Part shown: in pieces, positions 22,348 through 35,075 of the stretch
Layout of the letters: each line of letters starts with the position of its first letter
How positions within the stretch are numbered: position 1 is the stretch's first letter
Assembly: GCA_035772735.1 (NCBI GenBank)
Contig: JASDFA010000001.1
Location: 60,155,001 to 60,219,000 of the forward strand
DNA length: 64,000 nucleotides
Origin: Datura wrightii
Lineage: Eukaryota > Streptophyta > Magnoliopsida > Solanales > Solanaceae
Reading direction: 5' to 3'
Translations under genes and position numbers: made by a program
The notes under the pieces: model-generated
Told to the model about the DNA's origin: nothing
Databases searched by the model: none
The model's input: only the letters and a program-made list of their open reading frames with translations

Positions 22348-22700
22348 TCCACCATTAATGAATTTTTGAAGCTTCAAAGTGAAAATTTGATTTGAAAAAT
22401 TAAAATATTTCGAATTTGGTGTGATTTCAAAAATTTGAGAACATTGTAGGAGTTTATATCTCAAATTTATGATGATTTAGTGTAGATTTGATGTGATTTT
22501 GAATAAAATTTCAGATTCAATCGCGAATTCCACCATGGATGATGCTTAAAGCTTCAAAGTTGAAACTTGAGTTTGAAAAATTAAAATAATTTCGAAATGG
22601 GTGTAGTTTTAAAAATTAGAAAATACCTTGGGGAGCTTATATCTCAAATTCAGGACGATTTAATGTATATTTGATACTGTTTTGAATAAAATTGTATAAA
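22348..22700. repeat. Two tandem units of 181 bp
   Basis: TCCACCATTAATGAATT at 22348 and TCCACCATGGATGATGC at 22529 open two units that align over their length (GAAGCTTCAAAGT, AAAATTAAAATA, TTATATCTCAAATT, GATTT-TGTA-ATTTGAT). By eye identity is about three quarters. The length is in the range of plant satellite monomers, but only two units are present. Confidence 0.75.
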
Positions 22701-23714
22701 TTTAAGTTTATATTGTGGTAGATTAGATTTGTATGAAAGTCGTATATAATGTTGTTGTAGATGTATTAAATTTTTAAAAATATAATATGAATTTTTATTT
22801 AAATTTTATATTATTAGATACACATTTAATATTGAAGTTGAGTGAATTTTTAAGTGTTGAGCGAGGTATACACATTTTATCAAATTTTATACAGTTTTCA
22901 TACACGGAATTTTGAGCGAGATATACACAATTTTTACTCTTTTTATACACATAATTTTGAGCGAATTTATTTTTTAAAGAAATTGATATTATGTTTTGTA
23001 AATTGAAAAATCTTAATATACTTTGTATATTAAGTATTATTTATGTATATATGTGAAATTTACCCATTATTGAATGTGTAATAACTGGGCTTGTATTATT
23101 TAAGAAAAAAATTGTTATTTATTTCCAAATGGTAAATATTATTAAGGACTTTTTACACAAATACTATTTTTAAAAATTATAATTACAAAAGTTACAATTT
23201 TTTAATAGAATTATATAAATACAAACTATTTAAAATTTTATCTTTTTAATAACATTTTGTACAACTTTTACTTTTCTAAAATATATATTTTAATTAAATA
23301 TAAAAAAAATTATATACCTAATATAACAATTTAAATACACAAAATAATATAAAATACTTTTTTTTTCTTTTCTTTCTTCTTTATTTTTTTTTTTTGGCAA
23401 AAAGTTTAAAAATCCTCCACAAATCCCTCTATCTTCTCCATATTTATTTTTTCAAAAATTCCTATAATTCCTTTTTCTTCTCCATTTTTTATTTTCCCAA
23501 AAATTTCTCTATCTTCTCTATTTTTATTTTTTCAAAAAATCCGTCTTTTTCTCCATTTTTATTTGATTTCTCAAGAATCCCTTTCTTCTCCTTTTTTTTT
23601 AATAAATCAGTTGTGATTTATTAAAAATTTGTTTTTATTTCGTCGAAATATTTTAAGATACTTGAATAAAGTGTGAAGTTATCCAAAGGTTCATCAAAGG
23701 TATTTATGTATTAA
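22701..23714. other. AT-rich sequence without recognised gene
   Basis: Long A/T runs, a pyrimidine-rich stretch (23360-23600) that opens short Phe/Ser-rich frames, and no codon pattern. I see no feature I can name. Confidence 0.6.
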
Positions 23715-24240
23715 TAAAAATTATGATATAAAAAATAGATGCACATATATGCTTCAATTATATAATATAATATATTGATAACATATGTATAATATAATAT
23801 AATATATAGTATATGGTGTCTAATAAGTATTATATTTATAATCTTTACATGTGAAAGACTAACTTAAGAGGAAAATTTATGAATTAAGAATATGAGAATA
23901 ATATGAACAATTTTTTTAAAAAAAATATATAATAATACATATTTAGTATATGTATTATGTTAAATTTTTAATATAAAAATTATGCATAATATAAAAAATA
24001 GATGCACATATATGCTTCAGTTATATAATATAATATATTAATATACATATGTGTAATATAATATATGGTGTCTAATATATATTATATTCATAATCTTTAT
24101 ATGTGAAAGGTAAAGGAAAAGAAAAATTTATGGATGATGAATATGAGGATAATATTAATAATTATTTTTAAAAAATATAATATTACATATTTAACATATT
24201 TAGGATATATATGGTGTTAAATATATTAATACATATTAAA
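23715..24240. repeat. Two tandem units of about 263 bp
   Basis: GATGCACATATATGCTTCA occurs at 23738 and 24001. The following TATAATATA stretch, ATGGTGTCTAATA, TATGTGAAAG and GAATATGAG-ATAATAT words recur in the same order. This is a diverged tandem duplication of very AT-rich DNA. Confidence 0.8.
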
Positions 24241-24713
24241 TTTTTACCATATTTAATCTATTTAAATTATGAAAAAAATTAATACTTATGTCATTTATAA
24301 AAAAATTACCATATTTATAATATTTATCCATTTAGTTATATATAATGTATATATTGTATATTATATAATTTTAAAAATAATTATAAATTTTATAATTATA
24401 ATTTTAATAAGTTATATTTATGCGACCTCCCCTTTTATTAATAAGTTTCTATTTTATTTTCGCCAAGAAATACAACTGACTCCTCGAGCAGTTACGGTCT
24501 CCACCTTACTTAGTTCAGAATTCGTTGGTAATTAATTACATTTAGTTTTTAAAATTACTCTTATTTTTATGATAGCTGTAAACTTACTAGGATGAATTTT
24601 TCCAAATATAAATTAAATTCACGCTTTTATGAGGGGATTACAAAGATGATGATTAAAAATATATGAAAGTTCATGAGAAACACTTTAAAACAGTTGGGCC
24701 ATGTTGTATTTTA

Positions 24714-24996
24714 CTCCCTACTTTTCAAAATAAGAAGCGTTTTAGTTTTTTGATTTTTTTTTTAAATAAGTGATGTTTTCATAATTAAAAAGATATTAAT
24801 AATATTTTTTTAATTTTATTCTTATTTAAATAGAGGAAGTTTTTATATAATCAAGAAAATACTAAAGAGTTACATCTTTTTCAAGAAATTTATTAAGAAT
24901 AAATAGGTAAAAATATATTTTTCTTTTTAGGAATAAGTTATTTTCTTAAAGGATATGCCCAGATTTAAAACACCAATTATTTTAAAACGGAGGGAG
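24714..24996. mobile_element. Stowaway-like MITE (Tc1/mariner type)
   Basis: Left end CTCCCTACTTTTCAAAATAAG, right end the complement CTCCCTCCGTTTTAAAATAAT, flanked by TA on both sides. 283 bp with no coding capacity. CTCCCTCCGT ends with TA duplication are typical of plant Stowaway-type MITEs. Confidence 0.78.
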
Positions 24997-27900
24997 TAAT
25001 AGGTATTGCAATATCTAATTCCAATTTCCAAGAGGTACATGAGATCAGAGATAGCTTATGTATAGGTCCGATTTTTTGGCTTTATCGATTTATAAAATCA
25101 AATTGAATAATCAAAGTTTAAAAATTATAAACTGAAAAATTGAAAAATCAAACTGAAAAAATCAAAGAATTCAGTTCGATTGATTTTTTCGATCTCAACT
25201 TATTTATGCTCATTTTTACTAATTCTTGATTTTTATATATTTTTTATTTAAAATTATGTTCTCAATCAGCTGAATTAGATGTATTATATTTCGTCTAATC
25301 ACCTTTCTCAATTTTTTTTCAATCTATTTATACCTCTATCTCGACCTCATATCAAAAATAATATCTTAGCTTTCGTTCATATATTTTAAAACACTAATAT
25401 GTATGTTATAAATGTGTATTAATTAACTCACTAAATCTTATTGATTTGTTATACAACTACTATAAATTGCAGAGAGGTGATAAAGCAAGATGTCGTGCTT
25501 TCTCGAGGATGATGGAGGGGCGAATTACAAGATAATGAATGCCCTATCAAATAGCCAAATATAGAGAGACAATTACTCCTTTCATTTTCCAATCTATTGA
25601 TTTATTAAAAATATTTGCTTTAAAATAATTTTCAGTTTCAAAATTTAAAAAATAATTGATCATTTTTTTATTCTATCTTTAGTATTTAAATAATTTTAAA
25701 ATATGAAAAAAATAATTATTGTATTTTTCAAAAATACTTATATATTAATAGAATTATATTATCAAATTACGATCCTAATTAATCTTAAGTTAAAATATAA
25801 ATTATATTCTATCAAATAAAATAAATAAATAAAATACATTTTCTTTTCGCATAAACGACGCGAATTGCTCTCTTATAATCATATGAATTTAAATAGAGTT
25901 CTCTTGGTGATGACTATTCAAAATAACAATAGAATTATTGATATCACGATACAACTCCATGCTTGCTAATTTTGTGTGTTGTACTTATTTCATATATTTT
26001 TACTAGCCCATTTTGAAGGAAAAATATATATTATTTTTTAAATATAATAAATTTAATATCTTAAAAATTATATTAAAGAATAATTATAGTTAATAAATAA
26101 AATAAATAAATAGTAAGTAATAAATTTTCTGTTAATATTTTGAATAAACAAAAATAAATATTTATTTTTTATATAGTATATAGTAAACAAGTATAGTAAA
26201 GAAAAAATCTAATTTATCATTAATAGTATAAAATTGGCAACAGTTCTCAAATGTTACTCTTTTAAGTTAACTATAAAACAGCCGCTTCCCATCGCTGAAT
26301 GATGAAGATATTTTAATGTATATAATTGCGTCCGTCGTTCATTTTTAATATTGCAGTCTTGTGTGAATGGAATCTCTCGACTAAGCCCAAGTGTGATTCA
26401 ACGCGCTTTGCACGTTGTTTATTTTTATAAAAAGTCTTTCTTTAATACGGTTATATTAATTAAATTATTATTTTTATTAATTTTTTCTTAATAAGTATGT
26501 AAATTTTATTTTAATAGTTAAAAATGAAACAAAGAAAATATTTGAAATGAATTAAATAGTTATTGAATACTTCAAATCTTAATCACATTTTTAAAATGGC
26601 ATTCCCAACAATTCAATCATCAATTTATCAAACTTCAACAATAGAGGTTTAAATTTTTTATTCTACTTTTTACCCAATAATATTTTTATCAGTAATGATA
26701 AACATAAATATCACTCTCAATTAATTTCTAAACATCAAAAAATAAAATCATAATCACAAGTTAAAAATTATTTTCTAGTCTTTAAGTATTTCAAGTTATA
26801 TATAAAATGAGCTAAATGAAATTTTAGCATGACGTAGGGATGAAATTGACATCTATTTGCCCAATTTTTGAAAAGTTGGCACAAAATAGTCATTTATATT
26901 TTTTGGAGGCTAATAAAGATAGCAAATAATGACCCATAAACTTTTTAGGTATATTCAGTTTTTTTTTCCTTTTCTTCTCTTAAAATCTCTCTTCTTTCAT
27001 CTTTCTCTCTCTCATCCTAAAATCTATCTTCTATCTTTCTCTCTCCTTCTATAATCTCTCCATTTTAATCTGTAAATCTCTCACATTGATTGGCAAGAAT
27101 TTCTACAATGTCCATATCATAAATACCCATATGATATTTTACGAAATTTTTCAAAAAAAAATCTAGAATTTCTCTACAAATTATGAATACATGATTTAAC
27201 TATTTCTTTTGAGTAATTTTATTGAGTTTTACTGCAAAGTTGACGGGGAAGAAAGTACTTTGAAAAAAATTATAAAAAATCAAGCTAATGATTTCGATTT
27301 TGAAAAGTCTCCATCCAAAATTTCACGTTCAGCACGTGCAATATCTTCTCAGACCGAAATTGAAGTAAATTTAGTGAGGGAGAAAGTTGAACAAATTCGT
27401 GTTTTTAATTAGAAATTAATATTTAAATTGCAAAAGACGAAGTGTTGAAATTCTTTAGGAAATTTGATGTCTTTTTATTGTCCATCATTTATCGAATAAT
27501 ATAATAATATTTTTATCTTCAAAGATTATTTTTGAATTCTGCAATTCTATCAATTTCGAAAATTTTAAAATATCACATGACTTGATATGCTTTTGCTAGT
27601 TGAAATTTCTATTTATTACTTAAAATGCAGTTGCTGATAAGTATGATAATGAATACTAAATAATTTATGATATTCGGGGATGAATTTGAATGTATACATA
27701 TTGTCAGATAATAATGTGTTTCTTGGTTAATACCATGTATACCAAATTATAATTATATGTATACAATACATGAATATTAAGTTTCATATTTTGAGTTACA
27801 TGGCGTCTATTAAATTTATGATGGGTTTTTAATGTATATCAAATATGTCATTTGAGATAATACGCCTAATGCATACACATATTTTGCATACACCTTCTAA

Positions 27901-28163
27901 GTTAGATAGATGTAATAGTTTACATAGCTATCCGTTGAAGTTGAACATGTTGGAACAAATTAATTTTATACATATGATATATACATCAGACTCAAATGAC
28001 AGAAAATTTTTTAACACCAATCCAAAATTATGTATACATACAACCTAACATCAGTAAGTAGATATATACAAAATATGAAGGTAAAATTTAATAACAACAA
28101 ACGACAAAGAATAAATTTGTAATTGTGTATATACAGATTTCAATTGCAGTTAAATATCAATCA

Positions 28164-28187
28164 ATATATATATATATATATATATAA
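28164..28187. repeat. (AT)n microsatellite
   Basis: About twelve uninterrupted AT units. Confidence 0.9.
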
Positions 28188-28489
28188 AAGATGTGTTTAA
28201 AAATTCAATAACACATATGTAATTTTTTTTAATAATAAATGATTATATTTAAAATTATAAAAATAAACGTGATTTAAGGAGAAAAGAGGCTGTATTCCTA
28301 AGAATAAAGGGGGATTGATCCTAGTAATTCAGGGCCTCTTTACTTAATTGAATATATAGTACTAATGTTTTTAAGCTTAAAATTGAATTGTTTGAACTTT
28401 TTGTTCCTTCGTTCAGAGACATCATAATAAATAAAATTATTATTTATTATTTTTATAAAGTTATTATTTTTAATTATTTTTATCATTTT

Positions 28490-28685
28490 ATTTTATCATA
28501 TTAGATTTTCTATTTATGACATAACTCTATTTGGGTATAAATCTAAAAGAAAATAAAAAAATTCCATCAAGTTTTTTTCCTTTTTGATAGTCACAAATTT
28601 TTTTACCTTATTTTATTTTATTAAGTTTTCTACTTATGGCATAACTCTATTATAGAGTAAATCTTAAAATAAATAAATAAATAAA
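28490..28685. repeat. Tandem duplication with 120-bp period
   Basis: TTTTCTATTTATGACATAAC (28506-28525) recurs as TTTTCTACTTATGGCATAAC exactly 120 bases later, followed in both units by TCTAT...GTAAATCT-AAA. This is a diverged two-unit tandem repeat. Confidence 0.75.
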
Positions 28686-31357
28686 AATAAAACACACACA
28701 CTTGCACGAAGGTTTTTTTTCCCTTTTTATTTGGAATTTTATTATTTTTTTCTTTTTTGATGCTAGGACATTTTTTATAAAAGTTTTTTTTTCCTTTTTC
28801 ATAATCGCGAAAAAGTTTTTTTTCTTTTTGAAAAATCTTTTCCCCTTTTTAATAATAATATTCTTATACTTTCAAATTCTTTTTGATTATAACTCCTTCC
28901 ACTTCTATAAAAGGATTTATAATTTCATAATTTAATTCATCAACTCTTCTGCACCAACACCGTTGATTCAATTTTCAACTTTGTATATTTTCGTGTTAAT
29001 CTATCTTCTTCTTTTTCATGTTATGAATTTTTTTTATGTTGTGAATTTGAAAAACTCAATAATAATTGTTATGCCAACTCAAGTTGTTTGTATTCAAAAA
29101 TAATTTAACTTAGATTGTCTCCTTTAATTGAGTGTAATATTGATACTATATTAACTGACATTCTTCATGTACTCATACATTCACGAGATTCATCTACTCA
29201 GGTAAAGTAATCTCTTCATCTCATAAAATAAGTTTTTTAATAAAATTATAAATTATTATAACTATAATTGTTGCGCACAAATTATTTTAGATAATATTAT
29301 AATGGAATCTGGAAAGAATTTTGTTGAACAAAATTGTGTCAATTGATTAAGGTGATATAATTCTCATTGTATAATAAAAGTCTTAGTAATTAGAGTTGAA
29401 TTAGTAAAATAGTATAAAAAGGGAACAAAGTAATGCACGAGAATGACTATAACATTAGTTGACAAAAGATAATAATTCTTGTTTAAATTAATCGAGTACT
29501 CTTAATATTCACTCTCTTTAGTTAAATCTACACTATTTTTTTCGTTTCAATTTATGTGAAATATTTGACTAAACACATAGATTAAGAGAAAGAGAAAAAA
29601 ATTGAGCTGAAATCGTCTCATAAGAGTAGAGGGAAAAGTTTGAAATTAATTTATTATTAAATATTTAAAGTACGAAACCTTGTAGCAAAATATCATTCAC
29701 CTTTTTACCATTTTAAACATAGAGTTCACATTTGATAAAATAATTATTTAATTATTTTTCTAATATTTAGAATTTTAAAATAAACTAAATTTTATGTATT
29801 AAATTCTTCCTTATATGAAATATATAGAAAATATTAATATTTATATATACATATAATGCATGCATTTAAGTGCTCATATAAAAGCAAATATTTCGTTTAC
29901 CTTTCAATCAAATATTATTTCTATGACGTTTTTATTCATTGAAACAAGTATTAGAACAAATTGAAGAAAGAATTACTAGATTGGATCAAATTCTTAAACA
30001 TAATCATTTATTAATTTAAAATTAATAATTTTCCTTCTAAATTCTTATATTGTTATACTAACATATTTTTTAAATATAATTTATGCTATTTTCATAAATT
30101 TATTCTTATTAATATAAGAAACACGCGCGAATAAACTAGTATGCTAAATAATGCAATATTTGTACCTACTTGTCCATTTCCGAAACTAAATAAGATAAGA
30201 TTTAATAATATGGGCCATTTTATGTATAAGCTAGGGCCCAGTGATATAGAGTGCGAATATCTTTTTTCTTGTAATTGGTAAATGCCATCTGTTATATACG
30301 GATTCAGTATTATAATAGAAAATGACAAAAGAATGACATCTAGGGAAACAAATTGTAAACAATTTTTCTGAAAAAAAACAATAGACAACACAATCTTGAC
30401 AAGGAACCATGGAAATCATGCCACAAAAATTTATGAGGCGTCAGGTTTTGAGTCATCTTAATTTAAATTCATTTGCTTTGTGAAGCACATTATTTGGTGG
30501 TACATCTCCTCTACAAAGGTGATTAGCGTCAAACTTGAATTTTAGAAATAACAAGTGATAACTTCAAATTGTTTTTACTAGTAAATCTTGGAAAGCAATA
30601 ACTTTCAGTCAGATTCCATAGGTTCATAATTTAAGCTTTCTCAAAAGTAGCCTCTAGACAGATTTTCTTCTTAGGAATCAAATATGATAAATCAAAACCG
30701 AACGTGAAACTATAGTGTACTTTAATCGATAACCAATTAGCCCAACCGGTAGTTGACATCAGCTGAAAGTGATTTCTCATTGCTTGGCGTTCTATTTTTT
30801 AAATTGTCAACAAGATTCATACAACAAACTTAGTTTATCATCACTGTATTATATTCACAGGGTACTAAACAATTCATACTTCAAAAGATGTTGAAGAGTA
30901 GCCCTGCCCCTTTAAATTAACCACTTCCAAGAATGTTACATTGCTGCTATCTGTATTCTTAAACCATAGAATAACACACATATGGATGCAAACATGCTGC
31001 TAAAAATTGAACAGTTGTTGGTTCTGATGTACAACAAACGAGGAGAAAGACTAATACATGAAATTGACAAAACGTAGAAAAAATATTTAAGAATTTATGT
31101 TTTGCCAAGTCAATTTCTTCAATCAATCACTAATTCAAGTATGAAATACAATGTTTGTCTGCAATTTCAGTGTATGTTATGGCCTAGAAAGCAACATTTT
31201 CATCAGTTTGCACAAAGGGAAGCGATAGACTTATTCCCCTGACAAACTTTAATGAATAGATTAGATACAAGATACAACTGTAAGAAAAACAAATGTGAAA
31301 TTAAATAACTTCAATGAATTACAAGAATTAAGCAGAACACATCAAAGTTAACTCTTT

Positions 31358-32962
31358 TCATGACAAAAAAGAAGTACCAGCATGGTTATGATGAAGAAGA
31401 TTATGAGCAATGGCATCCCTTGCAAGCCTAGCATTGGTTGATCTCAATTGAATCTCGGGAACCATATCATCATCAATGAGCTCAAAATTGAGCTCTGGAT
31501 CCATTTCCTCATTCCTCATCTCGCATATATTATGCAACACGCAGCACGCCCCTAGTACCACGGGCAAATCTTGAAGTTTCACCTCTGTTCTTTTCTGCAG
31601 ACAAGACCATCTCCTTTTCAACCTCACAAACGCCTCCTTTGAGACCCTCTGAACCTCACCAATCTTCTCATTAAAAGCATGTTGAGTCCAAGTCAGATGC
31701 TGCTGTGTATAAGGCACTAAAACCCAATCCATCAAAGGGTATCCAGAACTGCCAACAATCCAAACACCATTCAGTAACCCTGTATTCGCCCTTTGGAAAA
31801 GGGCAGATTTCTCCAGTACCTGATCATCAGGCATCGAACCAGGCCAACCGATGCACACATCAGTGAACACCCCCCTCGGATCAACCACACCTTGGACAGT
31901 AATCGAATATGATGTCTTCTGGTTCCTCTCCGTATGCCTCTTATTAAAATAAGAGGCAACACTAATTTTAGGAGCAATTATGGGTATATGAGTTGTATAC
32001 ATTGATCCCACAACATTAGGGATCCCTGACATGGCCTCATACTCATCCTTTATATTCCGCATTATCTCTTCATCAGGCCATTGAAGGTACTTGGGCATCA
32101 ATACAGTCCTAATCGCAGTACAAACCTCAAGCACGAGCTTATGGCAGGTTGAAATCCCCAAACCAAACCTCTTCGAGACCAATCTAAGAGGCTCTCCAGT
32201 AGCCAATCTCCATATACAAACAGCTACACGCTGCTTCACAGGTACAGCATCTCTGAGCATAGTATTCTCTTTGGCAACCACAGAACTCAATTCATTACAT
32301 ATCAGCTCAAATGTATCTTTTCCCATTCGAAAAGCTTTCTTGAACTCCTCTTCGGGGAAATCAGCACTGTTACATTGATCCCACCAAGCTTTTGATCTAT
32401 TCTTCACCCACAACCGCCTTTGGGGCGCACCGGTCCCGCCCTTATCGCTATTATTGATAGCTTTACTGGTCGCGATTTCTTCCTCTGCTGCACCAACTGC
32501 AGCAGAAGCAAGAGCGCAAGCAGCAGCAGCAGAAGAATTCCCTCGCCCTTTCCGTTTTCGAACGCCATCTAGCTGTTCTAAATCCGAATGATGCTGTTGA
32601 ACGTTTGAATAATGATCCCACATCACCTTAGTTGTTTTCTTGTGATTCGCCTGGAACATGAGTTTGTTGTCTTCCTCTTCCTTTGCAAATTCCTCTTGCT
32701 CGGACTTTTCTTGTTCCTCAAGCAACAACAAGGATGTTATTATCTCTTTCAGCTCCTTGGTTTTCATAGGAGCTTGATTTTCGACACCAAAATCATCATT
32801 TTCACCTCCACCAGGGCGACTGGCGCTGTACTGATTGGTTGGGGTTTCTTTCCTTCTTCTGCGGCGCTTATCATTCATCTGAACAAGGGTTTTGTCGAGG
32901 AATTGACGGATATAGGAATGGGAAAAGCTAGAATTTTCTGGGAAAGAAGGGAGTTGCTTCAT
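31358..32962 (-). CDS. HARBI1/ALP1-like domesticated PIF/Harbinger transposase
   Basis: Intronless 534-codon frame and the only intact long gene here. Residues 33-38 are an Arg/Lys cluster, 67-98 a Leu/Glu-rich probable coiled coil, 143-161 an Ala-rich run. From about 182 (RRLWVKNRSKAWWDQC) it follows the plant HARBI1/ALP1-like pattern: a helix-turn-helix-like stretch (about 253-284, LVSKRFGLGISTCHKLV), then the DDE_Tnp_4 nuclease fold. The first two catalytic acids are gone: GxIDGTH reads GSMYTTH (Tyr322) and GDSGYPL reads GSSGYPL (Ser405). The third, Glu443 in SKEAFVRLK, remains. Such loss fits a host protein. Arabidopsis ALP1 and its partner act in Polycomb complexes; this protein looks closer, from memory, to the At5g12010/At4g29780 group, whose function I do not know. 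No terminal inverted repeats or TWA duplications are visible. The first ATG is used, and a second at codon 29 is possible. Confidence 0.9.
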   Translation of the reverse strand: MKQLPSFPENSSFSHSYIRQFLDKTLVQMNDKRRRRRKETPTNQYSASRPGGGENDDFGVENQAPMKTKELKEIITSLLLLEEQEKSEQEEFAKEEEDNKLMFQANHKKTTKVMWDHYSNVQQHHSDLEQLDGVRKRKGRGNSSAAAACALASAAVGAAEEEIATSKAINNSDKGGTGAPQRRLWVKNRSKAWWDQCNSADFPEEEFKKAFRMGKDTFELICNELSSVVAKENTMLRDAVPVKQRVAVCIWRLATGEPLRLVSKRFGLGISTCHKLVLEVCTAIRTVLMPKYLQWPDEEIMRNIKDEYEAMSGIPNVVGSMYTTHIPIIAPKISVASYFNKRHTERNQKTSYSITVQGVVDPRGVFTDVCIGWPGSMPDDQVLEKSALFQRANTGLLNGVWIVGSSGYPLMDWVLVPYTQQHLTWTQHAFNEKIGEVQRVSKEAFVRLKRRWSCLQKRTEVKLQDLPVVLGACCVLHNICEMRNEEMDPELNFELIDDDMVPEIQLRSTNARLARDAIAHNLLHHNHAGTSFLS

Positions 32963-33310
32963 ATAGGGCCAAAAAGGGATGCAAGTAAAGTGTTTGAGAA
33001 AAAGTGTGAACGCATAGAGACTCAGTAGAATGGTGTTGAAAGATGGGACATGTAGAAGGAGAAAAGGACGGAATTAATTAATGAAGAGAAAAATGGGAAG
33101 GATTTTGAAGAAAACGTGTGTGAATGAATGGTATGAACGCGGCTTTGGATTTACGGATTTGAAGGAAGTTTCGAGGGGAAGAAAACAGATATTGTTTGTT
33201 TTGCTGGGCCGAGAAGATAAGAGGTAGGTGATAAAAGACGGTGACTTGAGACTTTTGCCACAGTAGAAAACCACAATTTGGCTTGTACATAATGCAAATC
33301 TTTTTTTATT
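32963..33310 (-). promoter_or_regulatory. Presumed 5' leader and promoter of the ALP1-like gene
   Basis: Sequence upstream of the ATG on the minus strand. It is moderately purine/pyrimidine biased, and no clear TATA box could be assigned. Frames in this stretch are short and look random. The assignment is by position only. Confidence 0.4.
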
Positions 33311-33835
33311 CATTTATTTTCTTTGCCTGTTGTCTTGACTAGTTTATTCATATCATCTATTCTGCCCAAATCTTTTTGTTTTCTTTGACTTTTTCCTAAT
33401 ATGAAACTATAATATAGTAACAGACTCCTAGTTCTACCCAAAAAATAAAATAAAAATACAGACTAATAGTTGGCTCTTCGTTTTCTACTTTTCTTCTTCT
33501 TTTTTAATAACTTTTCGGGGATGTAGTTATTATGATAATTTCTTTTTTAAATAAATTGTAAAAGACATCATTGAGTTACTATTCTCAATACATCTTTCAA
33601 TTGAACTTTGAATGGTTCTCAACATGTTATCGAAATAGTTGTTTCATTAGTTCAGAACTTGGACAAATCGCTTTTCTTTTTCTGATCTTTTGTTCTTATA
33701 TTAAAAATAAATAAATAAATACATTCTTGCCAAACCATCTACAAGATGAATGTTTGATTTCTTTTGTTCTCTTTCGACTTCTCCTAGTTGTCCGATTGTG
33801 TTAGCTAAAAAATTTGGGAAAAGTAAACAAAATTA
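33311..33835. other. AT-rich sequence without recognised feature
   Basis: No gene, RNA or repeat recognised. Confidence 0.55.
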
Positions 33836-33960
33836 GCAAATATCTCAAAAGATATTTAACTATCCAAAATTATTTAGTAAAGTTTTTAAATTTTCTTTTA
33901 TATTAATAAGTTCGTTCAACTTAGAGTTTTTCTCTTATAAAATCACTCAATTAAATTTAT
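33836..33960 (+). repeat. Left arm of a long diverged inverted repeat
   Basis: AGCAAATATCTCAAAAGAT through CTCTTATAAAATCACTCAA is complementary, with many substitutions, to 34945-35075. The best-preserved part is CAACTTAGAGTTTTTCTC followed by TTATAAAATCACTCAAT. Arms of about 125 bp enclose about 1 kb. Confidence 0.7.
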
Positions 33961-34944
33961 CATAAAAAAGAATCTATTATGATAAAATAAATAATTTTTT
34001 TATATCATATAGACATGAATCCCATAAATTCGTAAAGATGACAACTAATAAAAACAACTTCTCCGTTTTTGAAAATTCTATTATATGTAGTACTCTTGAT
34101 ATTTTTGTTTCGTAGAAACATATGTTATTTTGCATGACCCTTTGCTCTACCAACCCCAATTCAGATTTGAATTTGAACTGATAAAGATGTGATGTATTTT
34201 TTTAATTACAAAAATTACACATTAACTGTACCTTTTGGTTTAAAACATGGGGTGTCTAATTAAAAAGGTCTACAGCGACCCTAGATAATCCTTCTATTAT
34301 TGATGGATTTCTTTTATTACTTTTTTTTTTCTAATTCAATTAGCAATTATGAAAGTATTTAGAAGATAGTTTTAAATTGATGGATAATATTTTCGGGGGA
34401 AGAAGTATGTTATTTGATTTTTATATAATTAACGAATAATTAATTTTTATATACTGTAATAAAAGAATAGTTAATTTTTTCGTGCTTCGCGCAGTCACAT
34501 ATATATATTTTCTTATATAATATTAATTTTAAATATATAGAATATTTTATAATATCAAAAAAATTAAAAAATATATTATGAGACATGCGAAGGAAAAAAT
34601 CAAAAATCAAATGGAGAAGAAAAAATACATTTAAAAAGTTAAACAGGAAAACAAATCCAAATGAAAGTATTGCTTTGTTTTGTTGTTGTTAATTTGTAAT
34701 GGCAAAATTCTTACAAAAATAGATTATTGATTATTTAGTAATACTTTTATTAGTAATTATATCTTGATGTAGTTTTTATTTATCTAACTGAAAAATAGTA
34801 CGTTATGAAATACTTATTTAAGTCGTGTATAAATTTTAAAACTTATCATAAAATACGTTATTAATCATTTGATAAGTAGTAAAAAGATTGTGGGGTACAT
34901 GGCATAAAAAATGCTTTACTTTGTCATGTTAGACTTTTTTAATA
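33961..34944. other. AT-rich centre of the inverted repeat
   Basis: About 1 kb without coding motif. A short frame at 34159-33977 (minus) has no recognisable family. Confidence 0.5.
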
Positions 34945-35075
34945 AATTATTTGATTGAGTGATTTTATAAGAGAAGAACTCTAAGTTGAGTGACCTTATT
35001 GATACAAAACAAAATTAAATGACTTTGCTAGATATTTCTCATAGTTAAGTGATCTTTCAAGATATTTACTCTATA
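34945..35075 (-). repeat. Right arm of a long diverged inverted repeat
   Basis: ATTGAGTGATTTTATAAGAG, then CTCTAAGTTGAGTGACCTTA and TTAAGTGATCTTTCAAGATA pair with the left arm at 33836-33960. The structure fits an old MITE or foldback element, but no target duplication was found. Confidence 0.7.

Larger units (their letters stand above)
24997..31300. other. AT-rich intergenic sequence
   Basis: About 6.3 kb of AT-rich DNA with small repeats (listed separately). Short frames such as 27209-27412 have no recognisable motif. Around 26285-26400 a slightly GC-richer patch shows no open frame of note. A degraded word CGTTTCAATTTATGTGA near 29550 may be the relic end of another mariner-type MITE. The last 900 bases are the presumed downstream region of the ALP1-like gene. 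Confidence 0.55.

Noticed and set aside
27209..27412. Possible small gene of 67 codons
   Set aside because: No recognisable motif, AT-rich context, no conserved neighbour; length expected by chance.
29540..29700. Second Stowaway-like MITE
   Set aside because: Only one degraded end (CGTTTCAATTTATGTGA) is visible and no matching right end was found.
32612..33028. 138-codon + strand frame over the ALP1-like gene
   Set aside because: Shadow frame opposite the N-terminal part of the convincing minus-strand gene; no family motif.
31300..33100. ALP1-like gene as an active Harbinger transposon
   Set aside because: No terminal inverted repeats or 3-bp TWA duplications seen, no companion Myb-like gene, and two catalytic acids are missing.
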